Source: Flavobacteriaceae bacterium
GTDB lineage: Bacteria; Bacteroidota; Bacteroidia; Flavobacteriales; Flavobacteriaceae
DNA length: 43,449 nt
Reading direction: 5' to 3'
NCBI GenBank assembly: GCA_947371275.1
Contig: CANBOV010000012.1
Span: 1-43,449, forward strand
In this document: in pieces, positions 23,433 through 31,230 of the stretch
Numbering within the stretch: the first letter of the stretch is position 1
How the letters are laid out: every line of letters begins with the position of its first letter
Position numbers and translations under genes: made by a program
Notes under the pieces: generated by a model
The model's input: only the letters and a program-made list of their open reading frames with translations
Database searches by the model: none
What the model was told of the DNA's origin: nothing

Positions 23433-23960
23433 ATGAAAAAAACCGTGCTTTTCACTTTGGCGCTTGCCATCTCCTTCACTCTTGGATTTGCATTCAATAA
23501 TTATGTAGTAAAATCATCACTCCATCCCACAGAACTCAAAAAAGTAACCGGCATTGGAGGTATATTTTTTAAGTGCAAAGACCCTAAAAAAGTTAGAGAG
23601 TGGTATTCAACTAACCTCGGTATAAATACGAATCAATACGGGTCGGTTTTTGAATGGTATCAAGGGTCTGACAGTAGCAAAAAAGGATTTTCACAATGGA
23701 GTCCGTTCAAAGAAACCACCACCTATTTTAAGCCATCAGAAAAGGAGTTTATGATCAACTACCGCGTGGCTGATTTAGTTGGGCTAGTTGCCCAATTAAA
23801 AAAAGATGGCGTAACGATTTGCGACTCCCTTGAAGTGGAAAGCTATGGAAAATTTATTCACATTATGGATATCGAAGGCAACAAAATTGAATTATGGGAG
23901 CCTAATGATGTTGAATATGAGAAAATGGGGGTGCAAATGGGTTTGAAGACTACTAAATAA
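23433..23960 (+). CDS. VOC-family (glyoxalase/bleomycin-resistance-like) protein with N-terminal anchor
   Basis: 175 residues. An N-terminal hydrophobic segment (KKTVLFTLALAISFTLGFAF) should export or anchor it, which is unusual for this normally cytosolic fold. The rest is a single VOC unit: KKVTGIGGIFFKCKDPKKVR, WYSTNLGINTNQYGSVFEWY, and EKEFMINYRVADLVGLVAQL followed by HIMDIEGNKIELWEPND, whose final Glu is the usual metal ligand. The start at 23433 is used because the hydrophobic segment is in frame and the gene is only 26 nt from its neighbour. Substrate unknown. Confidence 0.85.
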   Translation: MKKTVLFTLALAISFTLGFAFNNYVVKSSLHPTELKKVTGIGGIFFKCKDPKKVREWYSTNLGINTNQYGSVFEWYQGSDSSKKGFSQWSPFKETTTYFKPSEKEFMINYRVADLVGLVAQLKKDGVTICDSLEVESYGKFIHIMDIEGNKIELWEPNDVEYEKMGVQMGLKTTK

Positions 23961-24035
23961 ATCAAAGGATCACCTAGTCGTTGTTGTTATGATTTTACTC
24001 CTTATAATTTGAGAAATCACCAATGAATAGGCTAC

Positions 24036-24066
24036 TTGGGATTATTGGTTCATTTAACTATATTTG
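24036..24066 (+). promoter_or_regulatory. Promoter of the PAP2-eptA operon
   Basis: TTG (24036-24038), 20-nt spacer, TATATTTG (24059-24066). Both boxes and the spacing match the Bacteroidota consensus. The -7 box ends 27 nt before the ATG at 24094. Confidence 0.65.
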
Positions 24067-24093
24067 TGATGAAATCTATACCTACAATAAATA

Positions 24094-24921
24094 ATGAACA
24101 GCAGCATTATCCATAAATATTCCAAGCTCAAACCTTCTTTGTTTTTATTACCGCTAGGCCTCTTATTGGCACTTTTGGTAGCGCTTTACAGTCAGCATGC
24201 CTTGAGTGTTGCGCAGTATGTCGCCATTCAAAAGAATTACTTCCTGAACATCAATGCCACTTTATCACAGTTTCCTGTGCTTATTTATAACCTAACACAA
24301 TTAGGGGATGCCTTGATCTTTTTATCGCTTTTATCATTATTCGTTATTTATGCTCCTAAACTTTGGGAGGCTCTTTTATCGGCGTCCCTAGTATCGGCTA
24401 TTTTTTCTAATGTATTGAAGAACCTCTTTGCCGTTCCAAGACCAGCCGCTATGTTTGACCCTACAAGTTTTACTATTATTGGTAAAACGTTGACAGGGCA
24501 TAACAGTTTGCCTTCGGGGCATTCCATTACGGTATTTACGATATTGACGGTAGTGCTGTTTTCGTTTATGCCAACTAAATTACCCCGTAAAATGCTATGG
24601 ACTGCATTTATCATCCTGACCGGATTATTGTTAGTCTTTACCCGTGTTGGTGTAGGTGCTCACTATCCACTTGATGTTTTAACGGGAAGTGTAATCGGAT
24701 ATATTTCGGGTCTTGCTGGACTATTCATATCCCGAAAATATAAACTATGGGTGTGGATTAGCAACAAAAAATTCTATCCCATCTTTATGGTCTTGTTTCT
24801 GATTTGTTTTATTGTCATCACTACAAAGGTGTTGCACGAGCCCTTGCTTATATTTTATTTGACCTTAGTTAGTTTAGCCGTTTCACTCTATAAAATCATT
24901 TATGTTTACGTTAAAAAATAA
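24094..24921 (+). CDS. PAP2-family membrane phosphatase (LpxE/LpxF-like candidate)
   Basis: 275 residues with about six to eight membrane spans. All three parts of the PAP2 phosphatase signature are present: K109-x6-R116-P, PSGHS at 140-144, and R184-x5-H190-x3-D194. The family removes phosphate from lipid or isoprenoid substrates on the periplasmic face. The next gene, an EptA-like phosphoethanolamine transferase, overlaps its end by 20 nt, so both are made together. This is the arrangement known for the lipid A 1-phosphatase LpxE and EptA of Helicobacter pylori, hence the suggestion that it dephosphorylates lipid A. Undecaprenyl or phosphatidylglycerol phosphatase remains possible. Confidence 0.88.
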   Translation: MNSSIIHKYSKLKPSLFLLPLGLLLALLVALYSQHALSVAQYVAIQKNYFLNINATLSQFPVLIYNLTQLGDALIFLSLLSLFVIYAPKLWEALLSASLVSAIFSNVLKNLFAVPRPAAMFDPTSFTIIGKTLTGHNSLPSGHSITVFTILTVVLFSFMPTKLPRKMLWTAFIILTGLLLVFTRVGVGAHYPLDVLTGSVIGYISGLAGLFISRKYKLWVWISNKKFYPIFMVLFLICFIVITTKVLHEPLLIFYLTLVSLAVSLYKIIYVYVKK

Positions 24922-26428
24922 CATTAAAATCACTCATTTTGTTGCGATACTGAGTGTCCTTACTTTTTTATTCTTTCATCTTCCCTTTTACACCTTTGTT
25001 TTTAATAATGTTGAATATAAAAGCTTTAATGGCATTACAATCATTGTTAGTTTAATCATCTTGATGTTGGTTTTAAACGCTTTTGTTTTTTACCTGCTTT
25101 TTTCGTTATCGCGTTATGTGGGCAAATTTTTACTGGTCCTATTTTTTATAGGCAATGCTGTTGCAGTCTACTTTATTAACACCTATAGTGTCATCATTGA
25201 CGAGAGCATGATTGGGAATGTGCTGAATACCCAATTTTCAGAAGCCAGCAGTTTTTTTTCTTTTAAACTTGTTGCATACATCGTATTCTTTGGCATACTA
25301 CCAGGTCTTTACATCATCAAAACCAAAATAACAACAGTTCCCTTTAAAAAGTTTATAGTGACTGTTTCACTGACTTTATTATTTGTTTTACTGTTAGTCT
25401 TTGCTAATGCCAGTAATTGGTTGTGGATTGATAAGAATTCGAAAACTTTGGGCGGACTGGCTATGCCTTGGTCGTATACCGTCAATATTTCCCTTTTTTA
25501 TACGCATCAAGCGCAAAAAAACCGGAAAGAAATTATGTTACCTAATGCTACCCAAAAAGATAATGAAAAAGCGGTAGTCGTTTTGGTTATAGGAGAATCT
25601 TCACGAAGCGCGGATTACTCTTTATACGGCTATTCAAAAAATACCAACCCGCTGCTTTCCAAAATACCTAATGTTTATCATTTCCCCGCCAATTCTTGTG
25701 CTACCTATACTACTGAGGGCGTGAAAGGAATTTTAGAGCATACTAATTCGGGGGACCTTTATGAAATATTACCTAATTACCTTAACCGCAATAATGTGGA
25801 GGTGGTATGGCGAACGAACAATTGGGGCGAGCCTCCGATTCATATCAAAAATTATCAAAACAGAGAATTTTTAGCGCCAAATTGTAAGGGAGCAGGATGT
25901 GAATATGATGAAATACTGCTATCAGGATTGAAAGAACAAATTAAATCCAGTACAAAAAATAAGATCTTGATTGTATTGCATACCAGTACCAGTCATGGCC
26001 CTACCTATAGCAAGAAATACCCGCCGCAATTTGAAACGTTTAAACCCGTATGCAACAGTGTTGAATTGGGAAAATGTTCGCACGAGGAGTTAATCAATGC
26101 TTATGATAATACAATAGTATACACCGACTTTATTTTGGCTCAGGTTATTAAAGACTTAAAAGAGCTCAAGGAATATAAAAGCACCATGATTTTTGTTTCT
26201 GACCATGGGGAATCCTTGGGAGAAAAGAATCTTTATATGCATGGATTACCGTTAAGTATTGCTCCTAAGGAACAATATGAAATACCTTTTATCGTTTGGG
26301 TTTCTGATGGTTCCAAACAACTAAAACCAAATACATTATTATCTCAAAATCATGTTTTTCATAGTGTCTTGAACTTTTTGGGCATGCAAAGTCCGATTTA
26401 TGACGAAAAGATGAATATATTTAAATAA
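24902..26428 (+). CDS. EptA-like phosphoethanolamine transferase (sulfatase fold)
   Basis: 508 residues. The N-terminal half has about five membrane spans (to ~175) and the EptA-type segment IIDESMIGNVLNTQFSEA. The periplasmic alkaline-phosphatase-like domain begins VLVIGESSRSADYSLYGYSK with metal ligand Glu232. The nucleophile region is NSCATYTTEGVKG with Thr270 at the expected position, and FVSDHGESLGE gives Asp434 and His435. The enzyme should move phosphoethanolamine from phosphatidylethanolamine to lipid A or another surface glycan. The second Cys that pairs with the nucleophile-loop Cys in MCR-1 and Neisseria EptA is absent after Cys266. The start overlaps the PAP2 gene by 20 nt, in another frame. 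Confidence 0.9.
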   Translation: MFTLKNNIKITHFVAILSVLTFLFFHLPFYTFVFNNVEYKSFNGITIIVSLIILMLVLNAFVFYLLFSLSRYVGKFLLVLFFIGNAVAVYFINTYSVIIDESMIGNVLNTQFSEASSFFSFKLVAYIVFFGILPGLYIIKTKITTVPFKKFIVTVSLTLLFVLLLVFANASNWLWIDKNSKTLGGLAMPWSYTVNISLFYTHQAQKNRKEIMLPNATQKDNEKAVVVLVIGESSRSADYSLYGYSKNTNPLLSKIPNVYHFPANSCATYTTEGVKGILEHTNSGDLYEILPNYLNRNNVEVVWRTNNWGEPPIHIKNYQNREFLAPNCKGAGCEYDEILLSGLKEQIKSSTKNKILIVLHTSTSHGPTYSKKYPPQFETFKPVCNSVELGKCSHEELINAYDNTIVYTDFILAQVIKDLKELKEYKSTMIFVSDHGESLGEKNLYMHGLPLSIAPKEQYEIPFIVWVSDGSKQLKPNTLLSQNHVFHSVLNFLGMQSPIYDEKMNIFK

Positions 26429-26434
26429 CTAGCT

Positions 26435-26965
26435 ATGGCATTACTTAGTACGATACTCTTAATTATAGTTGCTCTAATAGGGCTTCTTCTAATTATAGCC
26501 CTTTTTATGAAGCGCAATCATTATGTAAATTGTAGCATAACAATTAATGCTCCCACCTTAAAAGTATATAATTTTCTCAAATTACTAGAAAACCAAGAGG
26601 CATTCAATAAACATGCCCAAGCTGGCACAGACCGTATAAAAACCTTTACCGGCGTTGATGGGACGGTTGGATTTATCTATGCTTGGAGTGGCAGCAAAGA
26701 AGCTGGAAAGGGCGAAAAAGAAATACTAGCACTAGAAGAAGGGAAACGAATAGAAACCGAAATCAGATTTGTCAAACCAATGGTTGTTAGCTCCCGTATG
26801 GTAATGGAGACTGAAGTGGTAAACAATCAGCAAACAGTAGTACGTTGGAGTAATGCTGGACGTTTAAACTACCCTCTCAACCTATTAATCCCCGTCATGC
26901 AAAAATCGGTTGCCAAGGATATGCGGGAGAGTTTGATTAAATTGAAGGAGCTGTTGGAGGGGTAG
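26435..26965 (+). CDS. Membrane-anchored SRPBCC-fold protein
   Basis: 176 residues. An N-terminal membrane span (about 3-24, STILLIIVALIGLLLIIALF) is followed by an SRPBCC/START-like ligand-binding fold: VNCSITINAPTLKVYNFLKL, then VGFIYAWSGSKEAGKGEKEI, then TEIRFVKPMVVSSRMVMETE, ending in the long C-terminal helix KDMRESLIKLKEL. The fold binds hydrophobic ligands in a deep cavity. It starts 6 nt after eptA and so belongs to the lipid A remodelling operon; a lipid-handling role is inference. Confidence 0.85.
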   Translation: MALLSTILLIIVALIGLLLIIALFMKRNHYVNCSITINAPTLKVYNFLKLLENQEAFNKHAQAGTDRIKTFTGVDGTVGFIYAWSGSKEAGKGEKEILALEEGKRIETEIRFVKPMVVSSRMVMETEVVNNQQTVVRWSNAGRLNYPLNLLIPVMQKSVAKDMRESLIKLKELLEG

Positions 26966-26980
26966 AAAGTTGATAATAGA

Positions 26981-27009
26981 TTATAGATGATAGACTTATA
27001 GATGATAGA
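26981..27009. repeat. Two 14-bp direct repeats
   Basis: TTATAGATGATAGA occurs at 26981-26994 and 26996-27009, flanked by GATAATAGA-like sequence on both sides (26972-27016). A similar sequence in the opposite direction (CTATTATCTATTATC) occurs at 17388-17402. Both are intergenic. Confidence 0.85.
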
Positions 27010-27082
27010 TAATAGACCTTTTCTAATTAAATATTGTTGAGCTTAATGTTTTAATGCTTCACTTTTTAAACTAGACTGCCTT

Positions 27083-27616
27083 ATGAAAAACATTTTGATT
27101 GTTGCCTCCTTATTACTATTATGCCTTTCATGTAATCATGAAACAGCTGAATTTAATGGCCTCGAACCACTAATAATAGGGAATGCTTTTACTACGGTGC
27201 CTGGAGGTTCAGTGTTTAGAAAAGTAATGGATGATGAATATTATGCTGATGAATATATATTGCCCAATGGCATAGGTAAAATCAGTAAGGTAAATGTGAG
27301 CACTGCAAAAGGTAAGATTTGTGAAGTGCGTTTTACCAATTGTACTTCGACCAACATGAACGCTTTAAGAAAAATTATGAGTTCATTAAATGAAGTTAAA
27401 TTTGGCGGCGCTAGCACCCGGTTAATGGCTAAACAACATATTGCCTTTAAAGCGTATAGCAACACTAAAAACAACACCAACTTTATGGTGCTGGAACACC
27501 AACAACAGACTTTGAAAAATGGAAGACCACTGTACGAATTTCAATATATTTCAAACGAGGCCGAAAAAGTAAATGATTCCCTAACTCGCAAGAACATGGG
27601 GCTTGGGAAAAAGTAA
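27083..27616 (+). CDS. Hypothetical lipoprotein
   Basis: 177 residues. The signal MKNILIVASLLLLCLSCNHE has a lipobox ending at LSC. The mature part has mixed charge with beta-strand character (EYILPNGIGKISKVNV, ICEVRFTNCTSTNMNALRKI, HIAFKAYSNTKNNTNFMVLE). I recognise no family. It follows a 117-nt gap with simple repeats and ends before a terminator shared with the convergent lipoprotein gene. Function unknown. Confidence 0.7.
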   Translation: MKNILIVASLLLLCLSCNHETAEFNGLEPLIIGNAFTTVPGGSVFRKVMDDEYYADEYILPNGIGKISKVNVSTAKGKICEVRFTNCTSTNMNALRKIMSSLNEVKFGGASTRLMAKQHIAFKAYSNTKNNTNFMVLEHQQQTLKNGRPLYEFQYISNEAEKVNDSLTRKNMGLGKK

Positions 27617-27648
27617 CACTTAACCAATTCTTATTAATTATTGCCATG

Positions 27649-27681
27649 AAAAAAGCCCCTTCGATTGAAGAGGCTTTTTTT
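27649..27681. terminator. Bidirectional terminator
   Basis: Stem AGCCCCTTC (27654-27662), loop GATT, GAAGAGGCT (27667-27675), one C-A mismatch, with runs of A before and T after. It lies between the convergent genes at 27616 and 27700. Confidence 0.88.
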
Positions 27682-27699
27682 ATTATTTTAAGATAGCTA

Positions 27700-28167
27700 T
27701 TAATTACTAGTCGGTTTATAAGCTCTAAAAGTTCCTTCGGTTACCGCATAATTTACGCCAGCATCTTCTCCAGTGAAACTAAAGGTCCCTTCCATGTATT
27801 CTGCTCCGATACTAGTAATAGTATAAGTTCCACTTGTAGCCGTTACGCTTACATCACCAAACATATAATCTACTGAATAAGCCGTTAAGTCAGAACCTGA
27901 AGCATCTGTAATGTTGTGCGCGCCTACGGTAGGGTTTTTAGGAATGGTAAAAAATATAGAACGGATGCTTTGTCCAACCGTTTCAGCTCCTGAAATTGAT
28001 CCCATTAACGAAGTAACAGTAGAAGGGTCTACCATGTTAGATTGCGTTCCGTTTACTTTAAATTTGATGTAGGTTCCACTGGTAGAGCTTCCACCATTAC
28101 TGCTTGAAGAACACGATACGATTAACCCAGCGAATAAGGCGATTAGTGCGAATTTAAATACTTTCAT
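27700..28167 (-). CDS. Small lipoprotein, DUF6252-like
   Basis: 155 residues. A lipoprotein signal (FAGLIVSCSSSSNGGSS, a serine/glycine linker right after the Cys) precedes a beta-rich domain with GTYIKFKVNGTQSNM, the FTIPKNPTVGAHNIT strand pair and an ending ITSIGAEYMEGTFSFTGED ... VTEGTFRAYK. That last pattern is familiar from small Bacteroidota lipoproteins grouped as DUF6252, an assignment from memory. Likely outer-membrane or surface bound; role unknown. It is a single gene convergent with the previous one. Confidence 0.75.
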   Translation of the reverse strand: MKVFKFALIALFAGLIVSCSSSSNGGSSTSGTYIKFKVNGTQSNMVDPSTVTSLMGSISGAETVGQSIRSIFFTIPKNPTVGAHNITDASGSDLTAYSVDYMFGDVSVTATSGTYTITSIGAEYMEGTFSFTGEDAGVNYAVTEGTFRAYKPTSN

Positions 28168-28328
28168 ATGTCTTTTTTTATGTTAAGCCGCGAAGTTAGA
28201 CTTATTAGGCAGATTATCAAAGAGTAATAGGTTAAAAAAGATAATAATTTAAGCTATTTACCTGTAGTCGCTACATTAAAAGGGTAAAAAAACAGGGATA
28301 TCCTATGGAAATATGTACAAATTTATTA

Positions 28329-28359
28329 TTGTAGCCTATTCCCTTTTTTTCTACATTTA
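28329..28359 (+). promoter_or_regulatory. Promoter of the DUF2520-kdsC-ubiA-maf operon
   Basis: TTG (28329-28331), 20-nt spacer, TACATTTA (28352-28359; one mismatch to TAnnTTTG). It ends 4 nt before the ATG at 28364, so transcription would begin at or near the start codon, giving a leaderless or nearly leaderless mRNA. Confidence 0.45.
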
Positions 28360-28363
28360 CCGC

Positions 28364-29125
28364 ATGATAACCGTCAGTATTATTGGTTCGGGAAATGTAG
28401 CATTACACTTAATTTCGGCTTTCAAAAAAGCGGAAGGAGTGTCGTTACTGCAAGTAGTGGCTAGAAATCCGGAGGCGGTCGCTCCCCTACTCGAGCCTTC
28501 TCAAATCATTATCGACTGTGAAGACATGGTCAAAGTAGACCTAGTCCTACTTGCGGTGTCTGACAGTGCCATAACTGCAGTATCAAGTCAAATTCCGTTT
28601 GAAAACCAATTGGTCGCACACACTTCGGGTAGTGTACCTATGCATGATTTGGATTCCAAAAATCATCGAGGGGTATTTTATCCACTGCAAACCTTTACGA
28701 AAGGAAAAGAAGTTGATTTTACCAACATTCCGCTTTGCTTAGAAGCAGAACATACGGCTGACTATTCTATACTAGAGGCAGTGGCCAAGTCCATTACCAT
28801 AGTTACTTACCCAATTAGTTCCGAGCAACGTAAAGCCCTGCATGTAGCCGCTGTATTTGTATGCAATTTTGTGAATTATATGTACCAATTAGGAAGCGAC
28901 CTATGCGACGAACACCACTTAGACTTTGCTCTTCTAAGGCCTTTGATTCAAGAAACGGCCGCCAAAGTAATGACGTTGTCCCCTAAAGAGGCGCAAACGG
29001 GACCCGCACGGCGTCAAGACAGTACAACTATTAATGCCCATTTGAACTATTTAAACGAGCCACACCAAAAAGAACTCTATACATTGCTAACAAAATCTAT
29101 AATCGATAATGGGAAAAAGCTATAA
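28364..29125 (+). CDS. Rossmann-like and DUF2520 domain protein
   Basis: 253 residues from the ATG at 28364. An in-frame ATG at 28313 would add a hydrophobic 17-residue tail not expected for this family, and a promoter overlaps that stretch, so I take the inner start. The N-terminal domain (MITVSIIGSGNVALHLISAF) is a Rossmann NADP-binding fold like that of F420/ketopantoate-type reductases, with LVAHTSGSVPM and GVFYPLQTFTKG. From about 120 the all-helical DUF2520 domain follows (EQRKALHVAAVFVCNFVNYM, QTGPARRQDSTTINAHL). Probably an oxidoreductase; the substrate is unknown. It overlaps kdsC by 17 nt. Confidence 0.9.
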   Translation: MITVSIIGSGNVALHLISAFKKAEGVSLLQVVARNPEAVAPLLEPSQIIIDCEDMVKVDLVLLAVSDSAITAVSSQIPFENQLVAHTSGSVPMHDLDSKNHRGVFYPLQTFTKGKEVDFTNIPLCLEAEHTADYSILEAVAKSITIVTYPISSEQRKALHVAAVFVCNFVNYMYQLGSDLCDEHHLDFALLRPLIQETAAKVMTLSPKEAQTGPARRQDSTTINAHLNYLNEPHQKELYTLLTKSIIDNGKKL

Positions 29126-29636
29126 AGAAATACTCAACAACATTAACACGTTTATCTTTGACGTTGACGGGGTGTTGACCGACAGTTCGGTGCACATTAC
29201 GCCAACAGGAGAAATGTTGCGAGTGATGAACATACGCGATGGATTTGCCATGAAAGCCGCTATTGAAAGTGGTTATAATGTATGCATCATCTCAGGAGGT
29301 AACAATGAAGGAGTGCGCATCCGACTGCAAAATTTGGGTATTTCCGATATCCATTTGGCTTCTCCTGATAAAGTGGAAACATTCAAGGAATATGCCGAAT
29401 TGTACAAGATAGACCCCGAAAAAGTGCTTTATATGGGAGATGATATTCCCGATTATCATGTAATGCAATTGGTAGGTTTGCCCGTATGCCCCCAGGATGC
29501 CAGTGCCGAAATCAAAGCCATTTCTAAATACATCTCTCATAAAAAAGGAGGCAAAGGGGCGGTACGTGAAATGATTGAACAAGTAATGAAAGTACAAGGC
29601 AAATGGCATTTGTATTATAATGGCAAACACGATTAA
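29109..29636 (+). CDS. kdsC: KdsC-type HAD phosphatase (Kdo-8-phosphate phosphatase)
   Basis: 175 residues. It is a cap-less HAD phosphatase of the KdsC group: FIFDVDGVLTDSSVHI carries the nucleophile Asp18 and acid Asp20, then MNIRDGFAMKAAIESGYNVC, IISGGNNEGVRIRLQNLG, YMGDDIPDYHVMQLVGLPVC and KGGKGAVREMIE. Family members release 3-deoxy-manno-octulosonate from its 8-phosphate for lipopolysaccharide core synthesis; some close relatives act on N-acylneuraminate-9-phosphate. It overlaps the DUF2520 gene by 17 nt, and the UbiA gene follows after 49 nt. Other Kdo genes are outside the window. Confidence 0.92.
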   Translation: MGKSYKEILNNINTFIFDVDGVLTDSSVHITPTGEMLRVMNIRDGFAMKAAIESGYNVCIISGGNNEGVRIRLQNLGISDIHLASPDKVETFKEYAELYKIDPEKVLYMGDDIPDYHVMQLVGLPVCPQDASAEIKAISKYISHKKGGKGAVREMIEQVMKVQGKWHLYYNGKHD

Positions 29637-29685
29637 TAATTAGCTAAAGCCTAACCATATAAATAAATTACAGCAGTACTCCAAA

Positions 29686-30612
29686 ATGAAATACTTAAAC
29701 TTAATACGTTATAAAAATTTACTCCTGATTGCCATGATGCAATTGGTTTTTCGCTTTGGTTTTTTGAAATACCAAAATGTATACTTATACTTGAGTAATA
29801 CGCAATATCTATTATTGGTATTGGCTACCGTAATGATTGCAGCCGCTGGGTATATTATCAATGATATTATGGATCAAGAAACCGATCAGGACAACAAACC
29901 CAGTCGAGTGGTGATTGGAAAAGGAGTATCGGAAGCTATGGGATACAACCTTTATTTCCTACTTAATGTAGCGGCCGTAGGCATTGGTTTCTACTTGTCT
30001 AATGTGATTATGAAGCCTACGTTTGGCGGACTCTTCATCATCATAGTCACGATATTGTATATGTATGCTACGACCTTAAAACAAATGTTGTTAATTGGCA
30101 ACTTAGCGGTAGCCATGGTGCTTTCCTTTAGTATTTTAATCATTGCCGTTTACGATTTATTACCGCTTACTTTTGACAGCAACCGCGTTCAGATGGGGGT
30201 GATTTTCTCTATTTTATTAGATTATGCCATCTTTGCTTTTGCACTTAATCTTATCCGAGAAATTGTTAAAGATATGGAAGATATTGAAGGTGATAAAAAT
30301 CAAGAAATGAACACCTTACCTATTGCAATTGGAATTAAAACAACCGGCAAGATTGTCTTCGGATTTGGTGTATTAGCCTCTATCGTTTTATTGTGGTACA
30401 TTAACACCTATTTGATGGCCAACCAATTGTATTATGCGACGGTATACGGCTTATTATTTGTTGTGAGTCCGATGGTTTTCTTTGTCGTTAGAATGTGGAC
30501 CGCAGCAACCAAAAAGGAATTCCACTTTTTGAGTCTATTATTAAAATGGATCATCTTCTTTGGAATCTTATCTAGTGCAGTAATTACGTTTAATTTGATA
30601 CACCATGCTTAG
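29686..30612 (+). CDS. UbiA-family prenyltransferase
   Basis: 308 residues with about eight or nine membrane spans. Both aspartate-rich motifs needed for Mg-diphosphate binding are intact: NDIMDQETDQDNKPSR (N59, D60, D63, D67) and REIVKDMEDIEGDKNQEMNT. The family attaches isoprenoid chains to aromatic rings, glycerol phosphate or heme. Bacteroidota copies in this position are often named geranylgeranylglycerol-phosphate geranylgeranyltransferase, which I would treat as provisional. MenA (with menD at 11493 in this window) is another possibility. It overlaps maf by 8 nt. Confidence 0.9.
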   Translation: MKYLNLIRYKNLLLIAMMQLVFRFGFLKYQNVYLYLSNTQYLLLVLATVMIAAAGYIINDIMDQETDQDNKPSRVVIGKGVSEAMGYNLYFLLNVAAVGIGFYLSNVIMKPTFGGLFIIIVTILYMYATTLKQMLLIGNLAVAMVLSFSILIIAVYDLLPLTFDSNRVQMGVIFSILLDYAIFAFALNLIREIVKDMEDIEGDKNQEMNTLPIAIGIKTTGKIVFGFGVLASIVLLWYINTYLMANQLYYATVYGLLFVVSPMVFFVVRMWTAATKKEFHFLSLLLKWIIFFGILSSAVITFNLIHHA

Positions 30613-31198
30613 CATTAAATTGAAAGACCGTAAAATCATCTTAGCTTCAGGTTCTCCCCGCAGACAACAATTCTTCAAAGATTTAGATATAGAATTTGAA
30701 ATTCGGTTAAAAGACATTGCCGAAGTATACCCAGATTCCTTACAAGGTGTGGAAATTACCAATTATTTGGCCGAATTAAAGGCTAATGCTTTCGCTGGTG
30801 AAATTAAAGAAGACGAGTTATTGATTACAAGCGATACAATTGTATGGCTGAACAATGTTGCTTTGGGTAAACCTAAGGACTATGCAGATGCTTTTCAAAT
30901 ATTGCAATCGTTATCCAATCAAACCCATGAAGTAATTACCTCTGTTTGTTTTAAAACCACACAAAAGACCGACACCATTTATGATGTTACCAAGGTTACA
31001 TTCAATCCTTTAAGTGATGAGGATATCCGATATTATTTAGACCATTATAAGCCTTTTGATAAAGCCGGAGCTTATGGTATACAAGAATGGATTGGATTAG
31101 TAGGAATTTCCAAAATCGATGGATCATACACCAATGTTGTGGGACTGCCCACTGAAAAAGTATACCGGTACCTTAGTAATTTTGACGATAGGAGCTAA
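30605..31198 (+). CDS. maf: Maf-family nucleotide pyrophosphatase
   Basis: 197 residues. All Maf signatures are present: KIILASGSPRRQQFFKDL at the N-terminus, ELLITSDTIVWLNNVALGKP in the middle, and YKPFDKAGAYGIQEW and GIQEWIGLVGISKIDGSYTN near the end. Maf enzymes hydrolyse dTTP/UTP or modified nucleotides to monophosphates and may keep them out of nucleic acids. It starts 8 nt before the end of the UbiA gene, so the two are translationally coupled. Confidence 0.96.
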   Translation: MLSIKLKDRKIILASGSPRRQQFFKDLDIEFEIRLKDIAEVYPDSLQGVEITNYLAELKANAFAGEIKEDELLITSDTIVWLNNVALGKPKDYADAFQILQSLSNQTHEVITSVCFKTTQKTDTIYDVTKVTFNPLSDEDIRYYLDHYKPFDKAGAYGIQEWIGLVGISKIDGSYTNVVGLPTEKVYRYLSNFDDRS

Positions 31199-31230
31199 AA
31201 AATGACTACCTTTCCCTAAAATACTACACC

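Noticed and set aside
29292..29630. 112-residue minus-strand ORF
   Set aside because: Antisense to kdsC, whose HAD motifs are complete.
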